From: Paracoccus sp. (in: a-proteobacteria)
Lineage (GTDB): Bacteria; Pseudomonadota; Alphaproteobacteria; Rhodobacterales; Rhodobacteraceae
Assembly: GCF_030536915.1 (NCBI RefSeq)
Contig: NZ_JAUNPC010000025.1
Span: 2,254-36,678, forward strand
Direction: 5' to 3'
DNA length: 34,425 nt
Positions 7,933 to 16,555 of this stretch are shown in pieces. A model generated the notes under the pieces. The model was not told the origin of the DNA. It ran no database searches and worked only from the letters and a program-made list of their open reading frames with translations. The translations under genes were made by a program, and so were the position numbers. Within the stretch, counting starts at the first letter, position 1; every line of letters starts with the position of its first letter.

Positions 7933-9075
7933 CTACCGCCCGGCCATGTAGCGGGCCAACCGGTCCAGCCCTTCGGCGATGTCCTCGGTGGACCGCGCAT
8001 AGGAAAACCGCAGCGTGCCCGCCCCGCGGTGCGGGTCGAAGTCCACGCCCGGCGTGACCGCCACGCCGGCCCTGTCCAGAATGTCGGCCGCCATTGCCGC
8101 ACTGTCATGGGTCAGGGCCGAGACATCGGCATAGACGTAGAAGGCCCCGTCCGGCGGGGCGATCCGATCAAAGCCCATCGCGGGCAGCCGTTCCAGCATC
8201 ATCCGCCGGTTCTCGGCATAGACGGCAAGGTTCGCCTGCGCCTCGGCCTCAGCCTCTGGCGTCAGCGCGGCCAGCGCGGCGACCTGGCTGGCATGGGGGG
8301 CGCAGATGAACATGTTGGCGGCAAGGCGATCCATGGTGCGGACCATGTCGGGCGGCACCACCAGCCAGCCCACGCGCCAGCCAGTCATGCTGAAATACTT
8401 GGAAAAGCTGTTGATGACGACGGCATCGTCGGTCAGTTCCAGCGCGCTGACCGCCCGCTGGCCATAGTCGAGGCCGTGGTAGATCTCGTCCGAGATCAGC
8501 GCGGCGCCGATGCCATGGGTTCGCTTGACCAGCGCGGCAAGCGCCTCACGGTCCAGCATCGTTCCCGAAGGGTTGCCGGGCGAGGCGATTATGACGCCCT
8601 GCACCCCTTGGGGAATATCCTCGGGCACGGGCTGGTAGCGGTTCTCGAATCGGGTCTGCATCCCCACGGGCTCGACCGACATGGCGCGCAGGATCTGGCG
8701 ATAGCTGGGATAGCCCGGCTCGCCCACCGCCACCTTGTCGCCAGCGTCGAAAAGCGCGGCAAAGGCCAGAAGGAAGGCACCCGAGGAACCCGGCGTCACC
8801 ACCACCCGCGCGGGGTCCAGATCGACGCCATACCAGCGCCAGTAAAGCCCCGCGATGCCTTCCCGCAAGGCGGGCAAGCCCAGCGCGACGGTATAGCCCA
8901 AGGGTTCCGCCAGTTCCCGCCCCAGCGCCTTCAGCGCGGCGGCGGGCGCGGGGGTCGAGGGCTGGCCCACCTCCATGTGGATGATGTGGCGGCCTTGGGC
9001 CTCGGCCCGGCGCGCGGCTTCCATGACATCCATGACGATGAAGGGATCGACCTGACCCCGCTGCGACTGCCGCAT
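7933..9075 (-). CDS. Pyridoxal-phosphate aminotransferase, class I/II
   Basis: A fold-type I aminotransferase of ~380 residues (AspC/AlaT-like superfamily). The substrate-carboxylate motif NPSGT is at 168-172, DEIYHGL with the ring-nitrogen Asp is near 196, and the PLP lysine K226 lies in SFSKYFSMTGWR. The N-terminus MRQSQRGQVDPFIVMDVM resembles family members, so the ATG at 9075 is preferred over a TTG at 9132, which would add a 19-residue charged stretch. Substrate specificity (aspartate, alanine, valine or a succinyl-diamino acid) cannot be decided. It heads the run leading into amiC and diverges from the dsbA-like gene. Confidence 0.9.
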   Translation of the reverse strand: MRQSQRGQVDPFIVMDVMEAARRAEAQGRHIIHMEVGQPSTPAPAAALKALGRELAEPLGYTVALGLPALREGIAGLYWRWYGVDLDPARVVVTPGSSGAFLLAFAALFDAGDKVAVGEPGYPSYRQILRAMSVEPVGMQTRFENRYQPVPEDIPQGVQGVIIASPGNPSGTMLDREALAALVKRTHGIGAALISDEIYHGLDYGQRAVSALELTDDAVVINSFSKYFSMTGWRVGWLVVPPDMVRTMDRLAANMFICAPHASQVAALAALTPEAEAEAQANLAVYAENRRMMLERLPAMGFDRIAPPDGAFYVYADVSALTHDSAAMAADILDRAGVAVTPGVDFDPHRGAGTLRFSYARSTEDIAEGLDRLARYMAGR

Positions 9076-9212
9076 CTGCCTGCCCTTTTCCGTTTGGCCG
9101 CCCTTTTCGCCCCCGGCCCCCCTGCTGGTCAAGCGGCGGTGACAGGCACGGGGGTGGACAGCATCCCCGCGCCTGGCGCAATGTCCGCGCGAGTTCCGGT
9201 AAAGGACCGACG

Positions 9213-9962
9213 ATGAAAACCCTGATGACTGCCGCGCTGATGACAGCGGCCCTTGCTGCCCCCGCAGCCGCCTTTGACCCCGCCGCCATGTCCGATTCCG
9301 AACGCGCGGCCTTTGGCGAGGCGGTGCGCGACTACATCATGCAGAACCCCACCGTCCTGGTCGAGGCGCTGAACGCAATGGAAGCGCGTCGGCTGGCCGA
9401 TGAGGCCGAAAGCGACAAGCTGCTGGTCCAGACCTACAGCGCCGAGATCTTCGAGGACGGCCACTCCTGGATCGGCGGCAACCCCGAAGGCGACCTGACC
9501 ATCGTCGAATTCATCGACTACCGCTGCGGCTATTGCCGCCGCGTCGCGCCCGAGGTCGATGAGGTCGTGGCCCGCGACGGCAACATCAGGCTGATCCTCA
9601 AGGAATTCCCGATCCTGGGCGAGGAAAGCGACCTTGCCTCGCGCTATGCCATCGCGGTCAGGCAGCTGCAGGGCGCGGATGCCTACAAGGCCGTCCATGA
9701 CAGGCTTTACGAAATGCGGGGGGCGGTGACGGCCGAGTCGCTTGGGGCGATCTCGGAGGATCTCGGCTTCGACCCGCAGGCCGTGGCCGCGCGGATGGGC
9801 AGCGACGAGGTTTCGGCAGAGATCGCCAGCAACCGCCAGCTTGCCGAGAAGATGCAGATCATGGGCACGCCCACCTTCGTGATCGGGCCGGAACTGCTGC
9901 GCGGCATCCCCTCGACCGGACTGGCTGCGGCAGTCGAGCAGGTCCGGGCGGCGGAAGGCTGA
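9213..9962 (+). CDS. DsbA-family thiol:disulfide oxidoreductase, periplasmic
   Basis: A 249-residue thioredoxin-fold protein with a Sec signal peptide (residues 1-20, cut after PAAA). An N-terminal helical segment (residues ~25-75, like Com1/ScsC-type members) precedes the thioredoxin core. The active site is C105-G-Y-C108, and the cis-proline loop reads GTPTFVIG near the C-terminus. It should form or rearrange disulfides in exported proteins. The helical extension recalls DsbC/ScsC-like oligomerising forms, so an isomerase role is possible. AAAGGA (9201-9206) sits six bases before the ATG. It stands alone and diverges from the aminotransferase. Confidence 0.9.
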   Translation: MKTLMTAALMTAALAAPAAAFDPAAMSDSERAAFGEAVRDYIMQNPTVLVEALNAMEARRLADEAESDKLLVQTYSAEIFEDGHSWIGGNPEGDLTIVEFIDYRCGYCRRVAPEVDEVVARDGNIRLILKEFPILGEESDLASRYAIAVRQLQGADAYKAVHDRLYEMRGAVTAESLGAISEDLGFDPQAVAARMGSDEVSAEIASNRQLAEKMQIMGTPTFVIGPELLRGIPSTGLAAAVEQVRAAEG

Positions 9963-10006
9963 GGCTTTTCACCTTTCCGGCCTGCCCGGCCTTCACGGTC
10001 AAGGAC

Positions 10007-10025
10007 AGGGGGCTTCGCGCCCCCT
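10007..10025 (+). terminator. GC hairpin downstream of the dsbA-like gene
   Basis: AGGGGGC (10007-10013) pairs with GCCCCCT (10019-10025) around the loop TTCGC, 44 bases after the stop codon. The following bases (CTGGCGTCTCTG) are only weakly T-rich, so this is a probable but non-canonical intrinsic terminator. Confidence 0.5.
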
Positions 10026-10210
10026 CTGGCGTCTCTGCGAACCGCCATTCGCCCCGGCGGGACATTTGAAAACGTCCAAAGTCCGTTGATCGAATCTTCA
10101 GTCTTCTGTCCCGATGTTCAGGGTGCGGTACAGGTGGGGACGCCGATGACCGCACCGGCCGGAGCTCCCCATCCATGTGGCGGGGACGTGCGTCTTCCGG
10201 GCGGTTCGGG

Positions 10211-10289
10211 AATATGCGGCGGGCTACCGGGCGCCCGGACAGAAGGCGGGCCACAAAACAGCCATCATGGCTGCCTTGCCGGCGGATTG
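10211..10289. repeat. Dispersed ~80-bp intergenic repeat, copy 2
   Basis: Gapless match to 1652-1730 (60/79). It contains CCGGACAGAAGGCG (10235-10248), AAAACAGCC (10255-10263) and TCATGG (10265-10270). The stem CAAAACAGCCA (10254-10264) / TGGCTGCCTTG (10268-10278) closes a TCA loop with two internal A-C mismatches. The pair 10254/10278 is C-G where copy 1 has G-C, a compensated double change. Upstream sits a perfect palindrome CCGGGCGCCCGG (10227-10238). Confidence 0.7.
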
Positions 10290-10381
10290 TTTCCAGCGAG
10301 ATCACGGGCGCCAGCCCTGAAGGTGGGGCTTGAAGCAATGCCGGAAGGGCCAAACAGCCACTTCGGCGTTACCGCTGGAAA

Positions 10382-11503
10382 CTACTCCGCCGCTTGCGGC
10401 GTCCGGGCAAGTTCATCGGCGCGGCGCTCGACCAGTTCGACGATGTGGTCGATCATCTGGGCGTTCGACATCTTGTGGCTCTGCTTGCCGGCCATGTAGA
10501 CCATGCCGCTACCCGCGCCGCCGCCGGTGAAGCCGAGGTCGGTCATCAGCGCCTCGCCCGGCCCGTTCACCACGCAGCCGATGATCGACAGGCTCATGGG
10601 CGTCTTGATATGCTCAAGCCGCTGTTCGAGGGCCTCCACGGTCTTGATGACGTCGAAGCCCTGCCGCGCGCAGGAGGGACAGGAGATGATCTGCACGCCC
10701 CGCGTCCGCAGGCCAAGCGACTTGAGGATCTCGTAGCCGACCTTCACTTCCTCCACCGGGTCGGCCGACAGCGACACGCGGATCGTGTCGCCGATCCCGG
10801 CCCACAGCAGGCTGCCCATGCCCACCGCCGACTTGACCGTGCCGCCGCGCAGACCGCCCGCCTCGGTGATGCCCAGGTGGATCGGCGCGTCGGTCGCCTC
10901 GGCCAGCGCCTGATAGGCGGCGGCGGCAAGGAACACGTCGGAGGCCTTCACGCTGATCTTGAATTCGTGGAAGTCGTTGTCCTGCAGCAGCCTGATGTGG
11001 TCGAGGCCCGATTCTACCATCGCGTCGGGACAGGGCTCGCCGTATTTCTCAAGCAGGTGGCGTTCCAGAGAGCCCGCGTTGACGCCGATGCGGATGGAAC
11101 AGCCATGGTCCTTGGCAGCCTGCACGACCTCGCGCACCCGCGAGGGGTCGCCGATGTTGCCGGGGTTGATCCGCAGGCAGGCGGCGCCGGCCTCGGCCGC
11201 CTCGATGGCGCGGCGGTAATGGAAATGGATGTCGGCCACGATCGGGACCGGGCTTTCGCGGGTGATCTCGCGCAGGGCGCGGGTGGATGCCTCGTCAGGG
11301 GTCGAGACGCGCACGATGTCCGCCCCCGCATCCGCCGCCGCGATCACCTGCGCCAGCGTCCCCCCCACATCGGTCGTGTCGGTGTTCGTCATGGTCTGGA
11401 CGCTGATCGGCGCATCGCCCCCGACCGGGACCGAACCGACCATGATCCGGCGCGAGGGCCGGCGCTGGATGTTGCGCCACGGGCGGATCGGATTATGCGT
11501 CAT
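10382..11503 (-). CDS. ispG: 4-hydroxy-3-methylbut-2-enyl diphosphate synthase (flavodoxin)
   Basis: A 373-residue GcpE/IspG enzyme of the MEP isoprenoid pathway that converts methylerythritol cyclodiphosphate to HMBPP using a [4Fe-4S] cluster. The N-terminal TIM-barrel part runs from [20 protein letters not shown] to the middle. Cluster cysteines are seen in SCPSCARQG and [10 protein letters not shown] near the C-terminus. The ATG at 11503 begins [15 protein letters not shown], which fits the family, with AAAGG a few bases upstream; a longer frame to 11635 would add 44 basic residues without similarity and is rejected. It follows rodZ by 64 bases, the same order as in E. coli. Confidence 0.96.
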   Translation of the reverse strand: MTHNPIRPWRNIQRRPSRRIMVGSVPVGGDAPISVQTMTNTDTTDVGGTLAQVIAAADAGADIVRVSTPDEASTRALREITRESPVPIVADIHFHYRRAIEAAEAGAACLRINPGNIGDPSRVREVVQAAKDHGCSIRIGVNAGSLERHLLEKYGEPCPDAMVESGLDHIRLLQDNDFHEFKISVKASDVFLAAAAYQALAEATDAPIHLGITEAGGLRGGTVKSAVGMGSLLWAGIGDTIRVSLSADPVEEVKVGYEILKSLGLRTRGVQIISCPSCARQGFDVIKTVEALEQRLEHIKTPMSLSIIGCVVNGPGEALMTDLGFTGGGAGSGMVYMAGKQSHKMSNAQMIDHIVELVERRADELARTPQAAE

Positions 11504-11567
11504 CGCTGGACCTTTCGGCTGGTGCCCGCAAGATAGGGCCTTGGCCTTGCGGCGGCAACCGCACCCG

Positions 11568-12791
11568 TCAGGGCGTGGCCGCGGCCCCTTCGCCCTGCAG
11601 CGGCGCGGCAGAGGCGACCGAGAACATGCTGGCAAGTTCCGGGTCGGCGGCGGGGTCGGCCAGCGCGAAGGCTCCGGTCAGCGCGGTGGCCGACAGTTCG
11701 ACATCCTTGACGACCTTTGCACCGGGCGCCGCAGGACCGTAGGTGTCGCCGTTCACCGCGAAATAGACCGCGCCCGAGTTGCCCGTCCGCAGCACCGGCG
11801 GCTGTTCGGTCGGCGGCAGCGCGAAACGCTCGCCCGCGTCCAGCGTCTTTTCCAGGATAATCGAGCCATCGGCCGCGCTGACCCGGACCCAGGCGGGGCG
11901 GGTCGCCAGGATCTCGACCTGCGCCGCTTCCGGCCCCAGCGTGCGGACCGCCTGCGTCTCTGCCGGTTGCGTTGCGGCGATCTGGGCGGGCGCGGGCTGC
12001 GCCCCGGTCCCCGCCGCGACCTGAGCCTGCGGCGCGGCGGCGTTCTCGATCAGGCCGGGGTCGATGGCGGCGATGGGGGTGTCGCGCGGCGTCAGTTCCG
12101 GCACCTCCAGCGCGCGGGGGCGATAGATGCGGTCTAGCGCCTCGGGCTGCGGCAGGTCCACCGCGGCAAGATCCACCTCGCCCGCCGGCACCGCGTCCTG
12201 CGCCGGGTCCAGCGTCGCGATGACCGCCGGGGCCTGGTCCGAGGGCGTCAGGTTGACCTTCTGCACTTCCTGCAGGACGGACCAGCCGCCATAGCCGAGG
12301 CCCAAGGCCACCAGCGCCATCACCAGCACCGAGCCGATGGCCCGCGGCTCGACCGAGGACCAGAAGCTTTCGGGCTGCGGCAGATACAGGGCACGCGGAT
12401 TGGCCAGCGATTCGGCCAGATCGGCCGGGCGGCGGGCGGTCTGGGGCACGATGGGCGCAGAGCCGGTGCCATTGGCAAGCTGGAAGCCCGATTCCTCGGC
12501 AAAACGGCGCAGCACCCAGTCCTGGTCCATGCCCAGATAGCGGGCATAAGAGCGGACATGGCCGGGAACGAAGCTCGGCGCGTCAAAAGCCGAAAGGTCG
12601 CAGTTCTCGATCGCGGCGATGTAGGAGGCGCGGATCCGCAATTCGCGCTGCACATCCAGCAGCGACTTGCCGATAGTGGCCCGTTCGCCACGCATCATGT
12701 CGCCCAGCCGCATTTCGAATGCGTCGAAACCCGGTGCCGCCCTGTCCATCAAGGAATCGCCCGCCGCTGACGGCGTCTGCGTCCCGCTCAT
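11568..12791 (-). CDS. rodZ: RodZ-like cytoskeletal membrane protein
   Basis: A ~407-residue single-pass membrane protein with RodZ architecture: a cytoplasmic Cro-like HTH domain (residues ~30-105, with [19 protein letters not shown] and [16 protein letters not shown]), a linker, one membrane helix (~152-173), a Pro/Ala-rich periplasmic linker, and a C-terminal DUF4115 beta domain ([23 protein letters not shown] region). RodZ links MreB to the wall-elongation complex. The ATG at 12791 has GAGG nine bases upstream; an alternative ATG at 12806 adds five residues. It lies between hemA and ispG on the same strand. Sequence beyond the HTH and DUF4115 is low complexity. Confidence 0.85.
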   Translation of the reverse strand: MSGTQTPSAAGDSLMDRAAPGFDAFEMRLGDMMRGERATIGKSLLDVQRELRIRASYIAAIENCDLSAFDAPSFVPGHVRSYARYLGMDQDWVLRRFAEESGFQLANGTGSAPIVPQTARRPADLAESLANPRALYLPQPESFWSSVEPRAIGSVLVMALVALGLGYGGWSVLQEVQKVNLTPSDQAPAVIATLDPAQDAVPAGEVDLAAVDLPQPEALDRIYRPRALEVPELTPRDTPIAAIDPGLIENAAAPQAQVAAGTGAQPAPAQIAATQPAETQAVRTLGPEAAQVEILATRPAWVRVSAADGSIILEKTLDAGERFALPPTEQPPVLRTGNSGAVYFAVNGDTYGPAAPGAKVVKDVELSATALTGAFALADPAADPELASMFSVASAAPLQGEGAAATP

Positions 12792-12905
12792 TGTTGCCTG
12801 CCTCATTTTGAAAGGTCCGCTTTGCGCCTGTAACGCGAATCCGGCCTGTTTTGTTTAAGGGCAGACTAACATGTCGGCGAGAGGGACAACACAGGTTGTT
12901 GAGGC

Positions 12906-14135
12906 TCAGGCGACCGCATGTGAGCGATTGAGCGCGCAGCGTGACCACAGTGCATCCATCGCCCGCACCAGATGGTCGATCTGCCTGGCGTCATGGACAG
13001 GCGATGGCGTGAAGCGCAGCCGTTCCGTCCCGCGCGGCACGGTCGGGAAGTTGATCGGCTGGACGTAGATGCCGAAATCCGCAAGCAACATGTCCGACAG
13101 CATCTTGCAGTGGACCGGGCTGCCGACATGGACGGGCACGATATGTGTGCCGCGGTCGTCGATCGGCAGGCCCAGCCCGCGCAGGCGCATCTTGAGGATG
13201 CTGGCGTGCAACTGCTGGGCATCGCGCAGCTTCTGCCCCTCGGCGGTCTTGAGATGGGCGATCGAGGCCGCAGCCCCCGCCGCGACCGCGGGCGGGATCG
13301 AGGTGGTGAAGATGAAGCCCGGCGCATAGGACCGGATCGCGTCGCACATCTTGGCCGTGCCCGCGATATAGCCGCCAAAGACACCGAAGGCCTTTCCCAG
13401 CGTCCCGTTGAAGATGTCGATGCGGTCCGTCAGCCCGTCGCGTTCCGCCACGCCGCCGCCGCGGGGGCCATACATGCCGACGGCATGGACCTCGTCTAGG
13501 TAGGTGAGTGCGTTGAACTCGTCCGCGAGGTCGCAGATCGCCGCGATGGGGCCGAAGTCGCCGTCCATCGAATAGATCGATTCAAAGGCGATCAGCTTGG
13601 GCGCGGCCGGATCATCAGCCGCCAGAAGCTCGCGCAGGTGGGCCACGTCGTTGTGGCGGAAGATGCGCTTGGCGCCGTCGAAACGCTTGATCCCCTCGAT
13701 CATCGAGGCGTGGTTCAGCTCGTCCGAATAGATGATCAGGCCGGGGAACAGCTTGCGCAGCGTCGACAGCGTCGCGTCATTGGCGATATAGGCCGAGGAA
13801 AAGACCAGCGCCGCTTCCTGCCGATGCAGGTCCGCCAGTTCGGCCTCCAGCCGCTTGTGATAGACCGTGGTGCCCGAGATGTTGCGCGTCCCGCCCGAGC
13901 CCGCGCCGGTCGAATCCAGCGCCTCGTGCATGGCGTTCAGCACCACCGGATGCTGGCCCATGCCAAGGTAGTCGTTGCCGCACCAGACGGTGATTTCCTG
14001 CTCGGCCCCGTCGGGACGCTTCCAGATCGCCTGCGGGTAGTGGCCCTTGCGCCGCTCGATGTCGATGAACGTCCGATAGCGGCCTTCGTCGTGCAGACGC
14101 TGCAGAGCCTGATCGAGTGCGGCATCGTAGTTCAT
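12906..14135 (-). CDS. hemA: 5-aminolevulinate synthase
   Basis: A 409-residue PLP enzyme of the C4 (Shemin) route that condenses glycine and succinyl-CoA to 5-aminolevulinate, the first step to haem and other tetrapyrroles. The PLP lysine is K248 in [10 protein letters not shown], the position known for the Rhodobacter capsulatus enzyme; YLDEVHAVG supplies the ring-nitrogen Asp and [12 protein letters not shown] the phosphate region. GGGAG lies just upstream of the ATG at 14135. A perfect FNR-type palindrome lies about 86 bases upstream, suggesting oxygen control. rodZ follows after 114 bases, which include a weak 5-bp hairpin (12886-12899). Confidence 0.97.
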   Translation of the reverse strand: MNYDAALDQALQRLHDEGRYRTFIDIERRKGHYPQAIWKRPDGAEQEITVWCGNDYLGMGQHPVVLNAMHEALDSTGAGSGGTRNISGTTVYHKRLEAELADLHRQEAALVFSSAYIANDATLSTLRKLFPGLIIYSDELNHASMIEGIKRFDGAKRIFRHNDVAHLRELLAADDPAAPKLIAFESIYSMDGDFGPIAAICDLADEFNALTYLDEVHAVGMYGPRGGGVAERDGLTDRIDIFNGTLGKAFGVFGGYIAGTAKMCDAIRSYAPGFIFTTSIPPAVAAGAAASIAHLKTAEGQKLRDAQQLHASILKMRLRGLGLPIDDRGTHIVPVHVGSPVHCKMLSDMLLADFGIYVQPINFPTVPRGTERLRFTPSPVHDARQIDHLVRAMDALWSRCALNRSHAVA

Positions 14136-14214
14136 CAGCTTGCTCCCTTGCGTAACTGGCTGGGCTGGCGGCATGGGCCTGTCCCGAACATGGTCCGGGC
14201 CGATGGTCCCTGCA

Positions 14215-14228
14215 TTGATAAGGATCAA
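14215..14228. promoter_or_regulatory. FNR/FnrL binding site upstream of hemA
   Basis: TTGATAAGGATCAA is an exact match to the FNR/Anr/FnrL consensus TTGAT-N4-ATCAA. Its centre is ~86 bases upstream of the hemA ATG and ~92 bases upstream of the divergent peptidase ATG. FnrL control of hemA is established in Rhodobacter sphaeroides. Activation of hemA under low oxygen is inferred here; the site could also act on the divergent gene. Confidence 0.85.
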
Positions 14229-14312
14229 CGGACGGGATTAACAGCCTCTATTCCCTCCCTGAGACGAAAAGTCGTAGGGAACTCGATGAATATGCTTGGG
14301 AAAGGACAAAAG

Positions 14313-15698
14313 ATGGCGACGGATCACCGGCTGGACGAGGTGCTGGATCGGCTGGACGCAGGGTTGCCCCAGGCGCTGGAGCGGCTGATGGCCTTCCTGC
14401 GCATCCCCTCGGTCTCGACCGATCCGGCATTCGCGGCGGATGTGCGGCGGGCGGCGGGCTGGCTGCGGGACGAACTGGCCGGGCTGGGCTTCGAGGTCTC
14501 CGTGATGGACACGCCCGGCCATCCGATGGTGCTGGCGCGCACGCCTGCGGGCGAGGGGCGCAGCCTGCTGTTCTACGGCCATTACGACGTGCAGCCCGTC
14601 GATCCGCTGGACTTGTGGCACCGCCCGCCCTTCGACCCGCAGGTTCAGGACACGCCGGACGGCCCGGTGATCCGCGGACGCGGGGCCGCCGATGACAAGG
14701 GCCAGTTGATGACCTTTGTCGAGGCCTGCCGGGCGTGGAAAGCCGTCCATGGCGCCCTGCCCCCCGGCCTGATCCTGCTGTTCGAGGGCGAGGAGGAATC
14801 GGGTTCCCCCAACCTCCAGCCCTTCCTGCGCGAGAACGCCGGGGCGCTGCGGGCGGACATTGCGCTGATCTGCGACACGACCATGTATTCCGACGGTCGG
14901 CCCGCGATCACGACCCAGCTGCGCGGCCTGATGGGCGAGGAGATCGTCGTCCGCGCCGCCGACCGCGACCTGCATTCGGGCAGCTTCGGGGGCTTGGCCG
15001 CGAACCCGGTCCAGGTGCTGGTGAACGCGCTTGCCGGCATCAAGGACGCGGATGGGCGGGTGACACTGCCCGGCTTCTACGACGGCGCGCCGGAACTGAC
15101 CGAGGAGCTGCGCGCCGACTGGGAAGCGCTGGGTTTCGACCCGGCCGAGTTCCTGGCCCGTGTCGGTCTGCGCGAGCCGGCGGGCGAGAAAGGCCGCACC
15201 GGGCTGGAGATGGTCTGGAACCGCCCCACCTTCGAGATCAACGGCATCGCCGGAGGCTACGCGGGCGAGGGCTTCAAGACCGTCCTGCCCGCCGAGGCCC
15301 GCGCCAAGGTCAGTTGCCGCCTTGTCGGAACGCAGGACCCCGGTGCGATCCGCATGGCTCTGCGGGAACACATCCGCGCCCATGTCCCCGCCGACTGCAC
15401 GGTCGAGTTCCACGCCCATGGCAATTCGCAGGCGAGCGTCATGGACACCTCGGACCCGGCCTTTGCCGCGGCGAAGCAGGCGCTGACCGCCGAATGGGGC
15501 CGCGAGGCCGCCTTCATCGGCGCGGGCGGGTCCATTCCCGTGGCAGGCGACTTCAAGCGGATGCTGGGCATGGACACAATGCTGATCGGCTTCGGCCGCG
15601 ACGACGACCGCATCCATTCGCCGAACGAGAAGTATGACGTGGAAAGCTTCGCCAAGGGCGCGCGAAGCTGGGCACGGATACTGGCGGCGTTGGCGTGA
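14313..15698 (+). CDS. M20-family metallopeptidase (dipeptidase-like)
   Basis: A 461-residue zinc peptidase of the M20/ArgE-DapE-CPG2 superfamily, closest in look to carnosinase-like M20 dipeptidases. Metal and catalytic residues appear in order: H90 and D92 in FYGHYDVQP, the bridging Asp in GRGAADDKGQ, the catalytic Glu pair in FEGEEESGS, the HSGSFGG lid-domain motif, and a C-terminal HSPNEKYD with the last His ligand. The ATG at 14313 has AAAGGA seven bases upstream; the frame remains open leftwards over hemA, but that part is antisense to hemA. It diverges from hemA. Substrate unknown; a cytoplasmic di/tripeptidase is likely, as no signal peptide is present. Confidence 0.92.
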   Translation: MATDHRLDEVLDRLDAGLPQALERLMAFLRIPSVSTDPAFAADVRRAAGWLRDELAGLGFEVSVMDTPGHPMVLARTPAGEGRSLLFYGHYDVQPVDPLDLWHRPPFDPQVQDTPDGPVIRGRGAADDKGQLMTFVEACRAWKAVHGALPPGLILLFEGEEESGSPNLQPFLRENAGALRADIALICDTTMYSDGRPAITTQLRGLMGEEIVVRAADRDLHSGSFGGLAANPVQVLVNALAGIKDADGRVTLPGFYDGAPELTEELRADWEALGFDPAEFLARVGLREPAGEKGRTGLEMVWNRPTFEINGIAGGYAGEGFKTVLPAEARAKVSCRLVGTQDPGAIRMALREHIRAHVPADCTVEFHAHGNSQASVMDTSDPAFAAAKQALTAEWGREAAFIGAGGSIPVAGDFKRMLGMDTMLIGFGRDDDRIHSPNEKYDVESFAKGARSWARILAALA

Positions 15699-15776
15699 TG
15701 GGCTTGCAGGGCACATCATGAAGTGCGCCCCGGCTGGTGCTGCTGCCCATCGGGCAGGCACAGGCCGTGCCATCCC

Positions 15777-15818
15777 GGATCTCCATGGCTGCCCAGGAGG
15801 AAGCAGCCATGGGGATCC
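15777..15818 (+). promoter_or_regulatory. 16-bp hairpin enclosing a Shine-Dalgarno
   Basis: GGATCTCCATGGCTGC (15777-15792) pairs with GCAGCCATGGGGATCC (15803-15818) along 16 bp with a single T-G wobble, closing a 10-base loop CCAGGAGGAA. The loop presents AGGAGG (15795-15800), and the right arm contains an ATG (15809-15811) at a good distance from it. This could be an RNA structure controlling initiation, or simply a terminator for the peptidase gene; no T-run follows. Confidence 0.55.
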
Positions 15819-15871
15819 TCATCATCGCAGCCAGTCAGGCGGCAACCATGCGGGGCAGAGCAGCCTTGTGA
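15809..15871 (+). CDS. Possible 20-residue small ORF with strong Shine-Dalgarno
   Basis: An ATG at 15809 with AGGAGG eight bases upstream opens 20 codons, giving M-G-I-L-I-I-A-A-S-Q-A-A-T-M-R-G-R-A-A-L before TGA. I do not recognise it. The ribosome site lies in the loop and the start codon in the stem of a 16-bp hairpin. It may be a small protein, a leader peptide or chance. There is no downstream + strand gene, since carD is convergent, so a classical attenuation role is unlikely. Confidence 0.25.
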   Translation: MGILIIAASQAATMRGRAAL

Positions 15872-16002
15872 GTTGCGGTAAATTCCTCAGCCATGAAGCC
15901 TGCCAAAGCGCAGCCGATGCCCTGAAGTCACCTCAAGATTCCGGCAGAGCGCCGATCATGGAGACTAGGTGCCTGTCAGGGCGGTGACACCGGACAAGCG
16001 AA

Positions 16003-16020
16003 GGGCGCCCGAAGGCGCCC
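16003..16020 (-). terminator. Terminator hairpin downstream of carD
   Basis: On the minus strand, GGGCGCC-TTCG-GGCGCCC forms a 7-bp stem with a stable TTCG tetraloop, 26 bases after the carD stop. The bases that follow (TTCGCTTGTCC) are moderately T-rich. It probably ends the helicase-S4-fdxA-carD transcript. Confidence 0.65.
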
Positions 16021-16045
16021 CGTCCGATCCTTCCCGATCCGGCGC

Positions 16046-16555
16046 TCAGGCCGCGCGGGCAGTCAGCACGGCCTCGACCTGCTTCTGGGCGCCGCCCTCG
16101 TCGATCCCGCTGACGGCAGCGACCTCACGGGTCAGACGGTCCAGAGCGGCTTCGTAAAGCTGGCGCTCGGAATAGGACTGCTCGCGCTGGTCGTCGTTGC
16201 GGTGCAGGTCGCGCACGACCTCTGCGATGGACAGCAGGTCGCCCGAGTTGATCTTCTGCTCATATTCCTGCGCGCGGCGCGACCACATGGCGCGCTTGAC
16301 GCGGGCCTTGCCCTTCAGCGTCTCCATCGCGCGATCGACCATGTCGGGCGAGGCGAGGCCGCGCATCCCGATCTCGGTCGCGCGGGCGGTCGGAACGCGA
16401 AGCGTCATCTTGTCCTTCTCGAACGAGATCACGAACATCTCAAGGCGAAGGCCGGCGACCTCCTGCTCTTCGATGGACACGATGCGGCCGACGCCGTGGG
16501 CGGGGTAGACCACGAAATCGTCGGGGCGGAACTCGTTCTTCTTGGTCTTCGACAT
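16046..16555 (-). CDS. carD: CarD-family transcription regulator (CdnL/CarD)
   Basis: A 169-residue RNA-polymerase-binding protein. The N-terminal RID/Tudor-like part has the family motif DFVVYPAHGVGRI (residues ~12-25) and contacts the beta subunit. The C-terminal helical part (~75-165) holds MWSRRAQEYEQKINSGDL and binds promoter DNA. CarD proteins stabilise open complexes at rRNA and many housekeeping promoters and are important regulators in Rhodobacter. Two ATGs lie in tandem at 16558 and 16555; AAGGA is better spaced for 16555. Last gene of its run, 257 bases after fdxA, which leaves room for its own promoter. Confidence 0.94.
   Translation of the reverse strand: MSKTKKNEFRPDDFVVYPAHGVGRIVSIEEQEVAGLRLEMFVISFEKDKMTLRVPTARATEIGMRGLASPDMVDRAMETLKGKARVKRAMWSRRAQEYEQKINSGDLLSIAEVVRDLHRNDDQREQSYSERQLYEAALDRLTREVAAVSGIDEGGAQKQVEAVLTARAA

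Larger units (their letters stand above)
9963..10381. other. 419-bp gap between convergent dsbA-like gene and ispG
   Basis: I find no supportable gene here. It holds a strong GC hairpin at 10007-10025 after the dsbA-like gene, a second hairpin at 10122-10156 (GGTGCGGT pairing with ACCGCACC, 19-base loop) and copy 2 of the dispersed repeat at 10211-10289. Open frames crossing the gap show no family similarity, and those at the right edge are antisense to ispG. Confidence 0.6.
15699..16045. other. 347-bp gap between convergent M20 peptidase and carD
   Basis: No established gene is visible. The gap contains a 6-bp hairpin CTGCCC-ATC-GGGCAG (15743-15757), a 16-bp hairpin at 15777-15818 overlapping the start of a 20-codon open frame (15809-15871), and a carD-side terminator hairpin (16003-16020). 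The rest, 15872-16000, shows nothing I can name. Confidence 0.6.

Noticed and set aside
9076..9132. TTG start for the aminotransferase
   Set aside because: It would add a 19-residue charged stretch with no family similarity; the ATG at 9075 fits the usual N-terminus.
10087..10099. TTGATCGAATCTT as an FNR-type site
   Set aside because: Spacing and right half differ from TTGAT-N4-ATCAA, and the site lies between convergent genes.
14238..15773. 511-codon open frame on the - strand
   Set aside because: Antisense to the M20 peptidase with intact metal ligands; the product has no recognisable domain.
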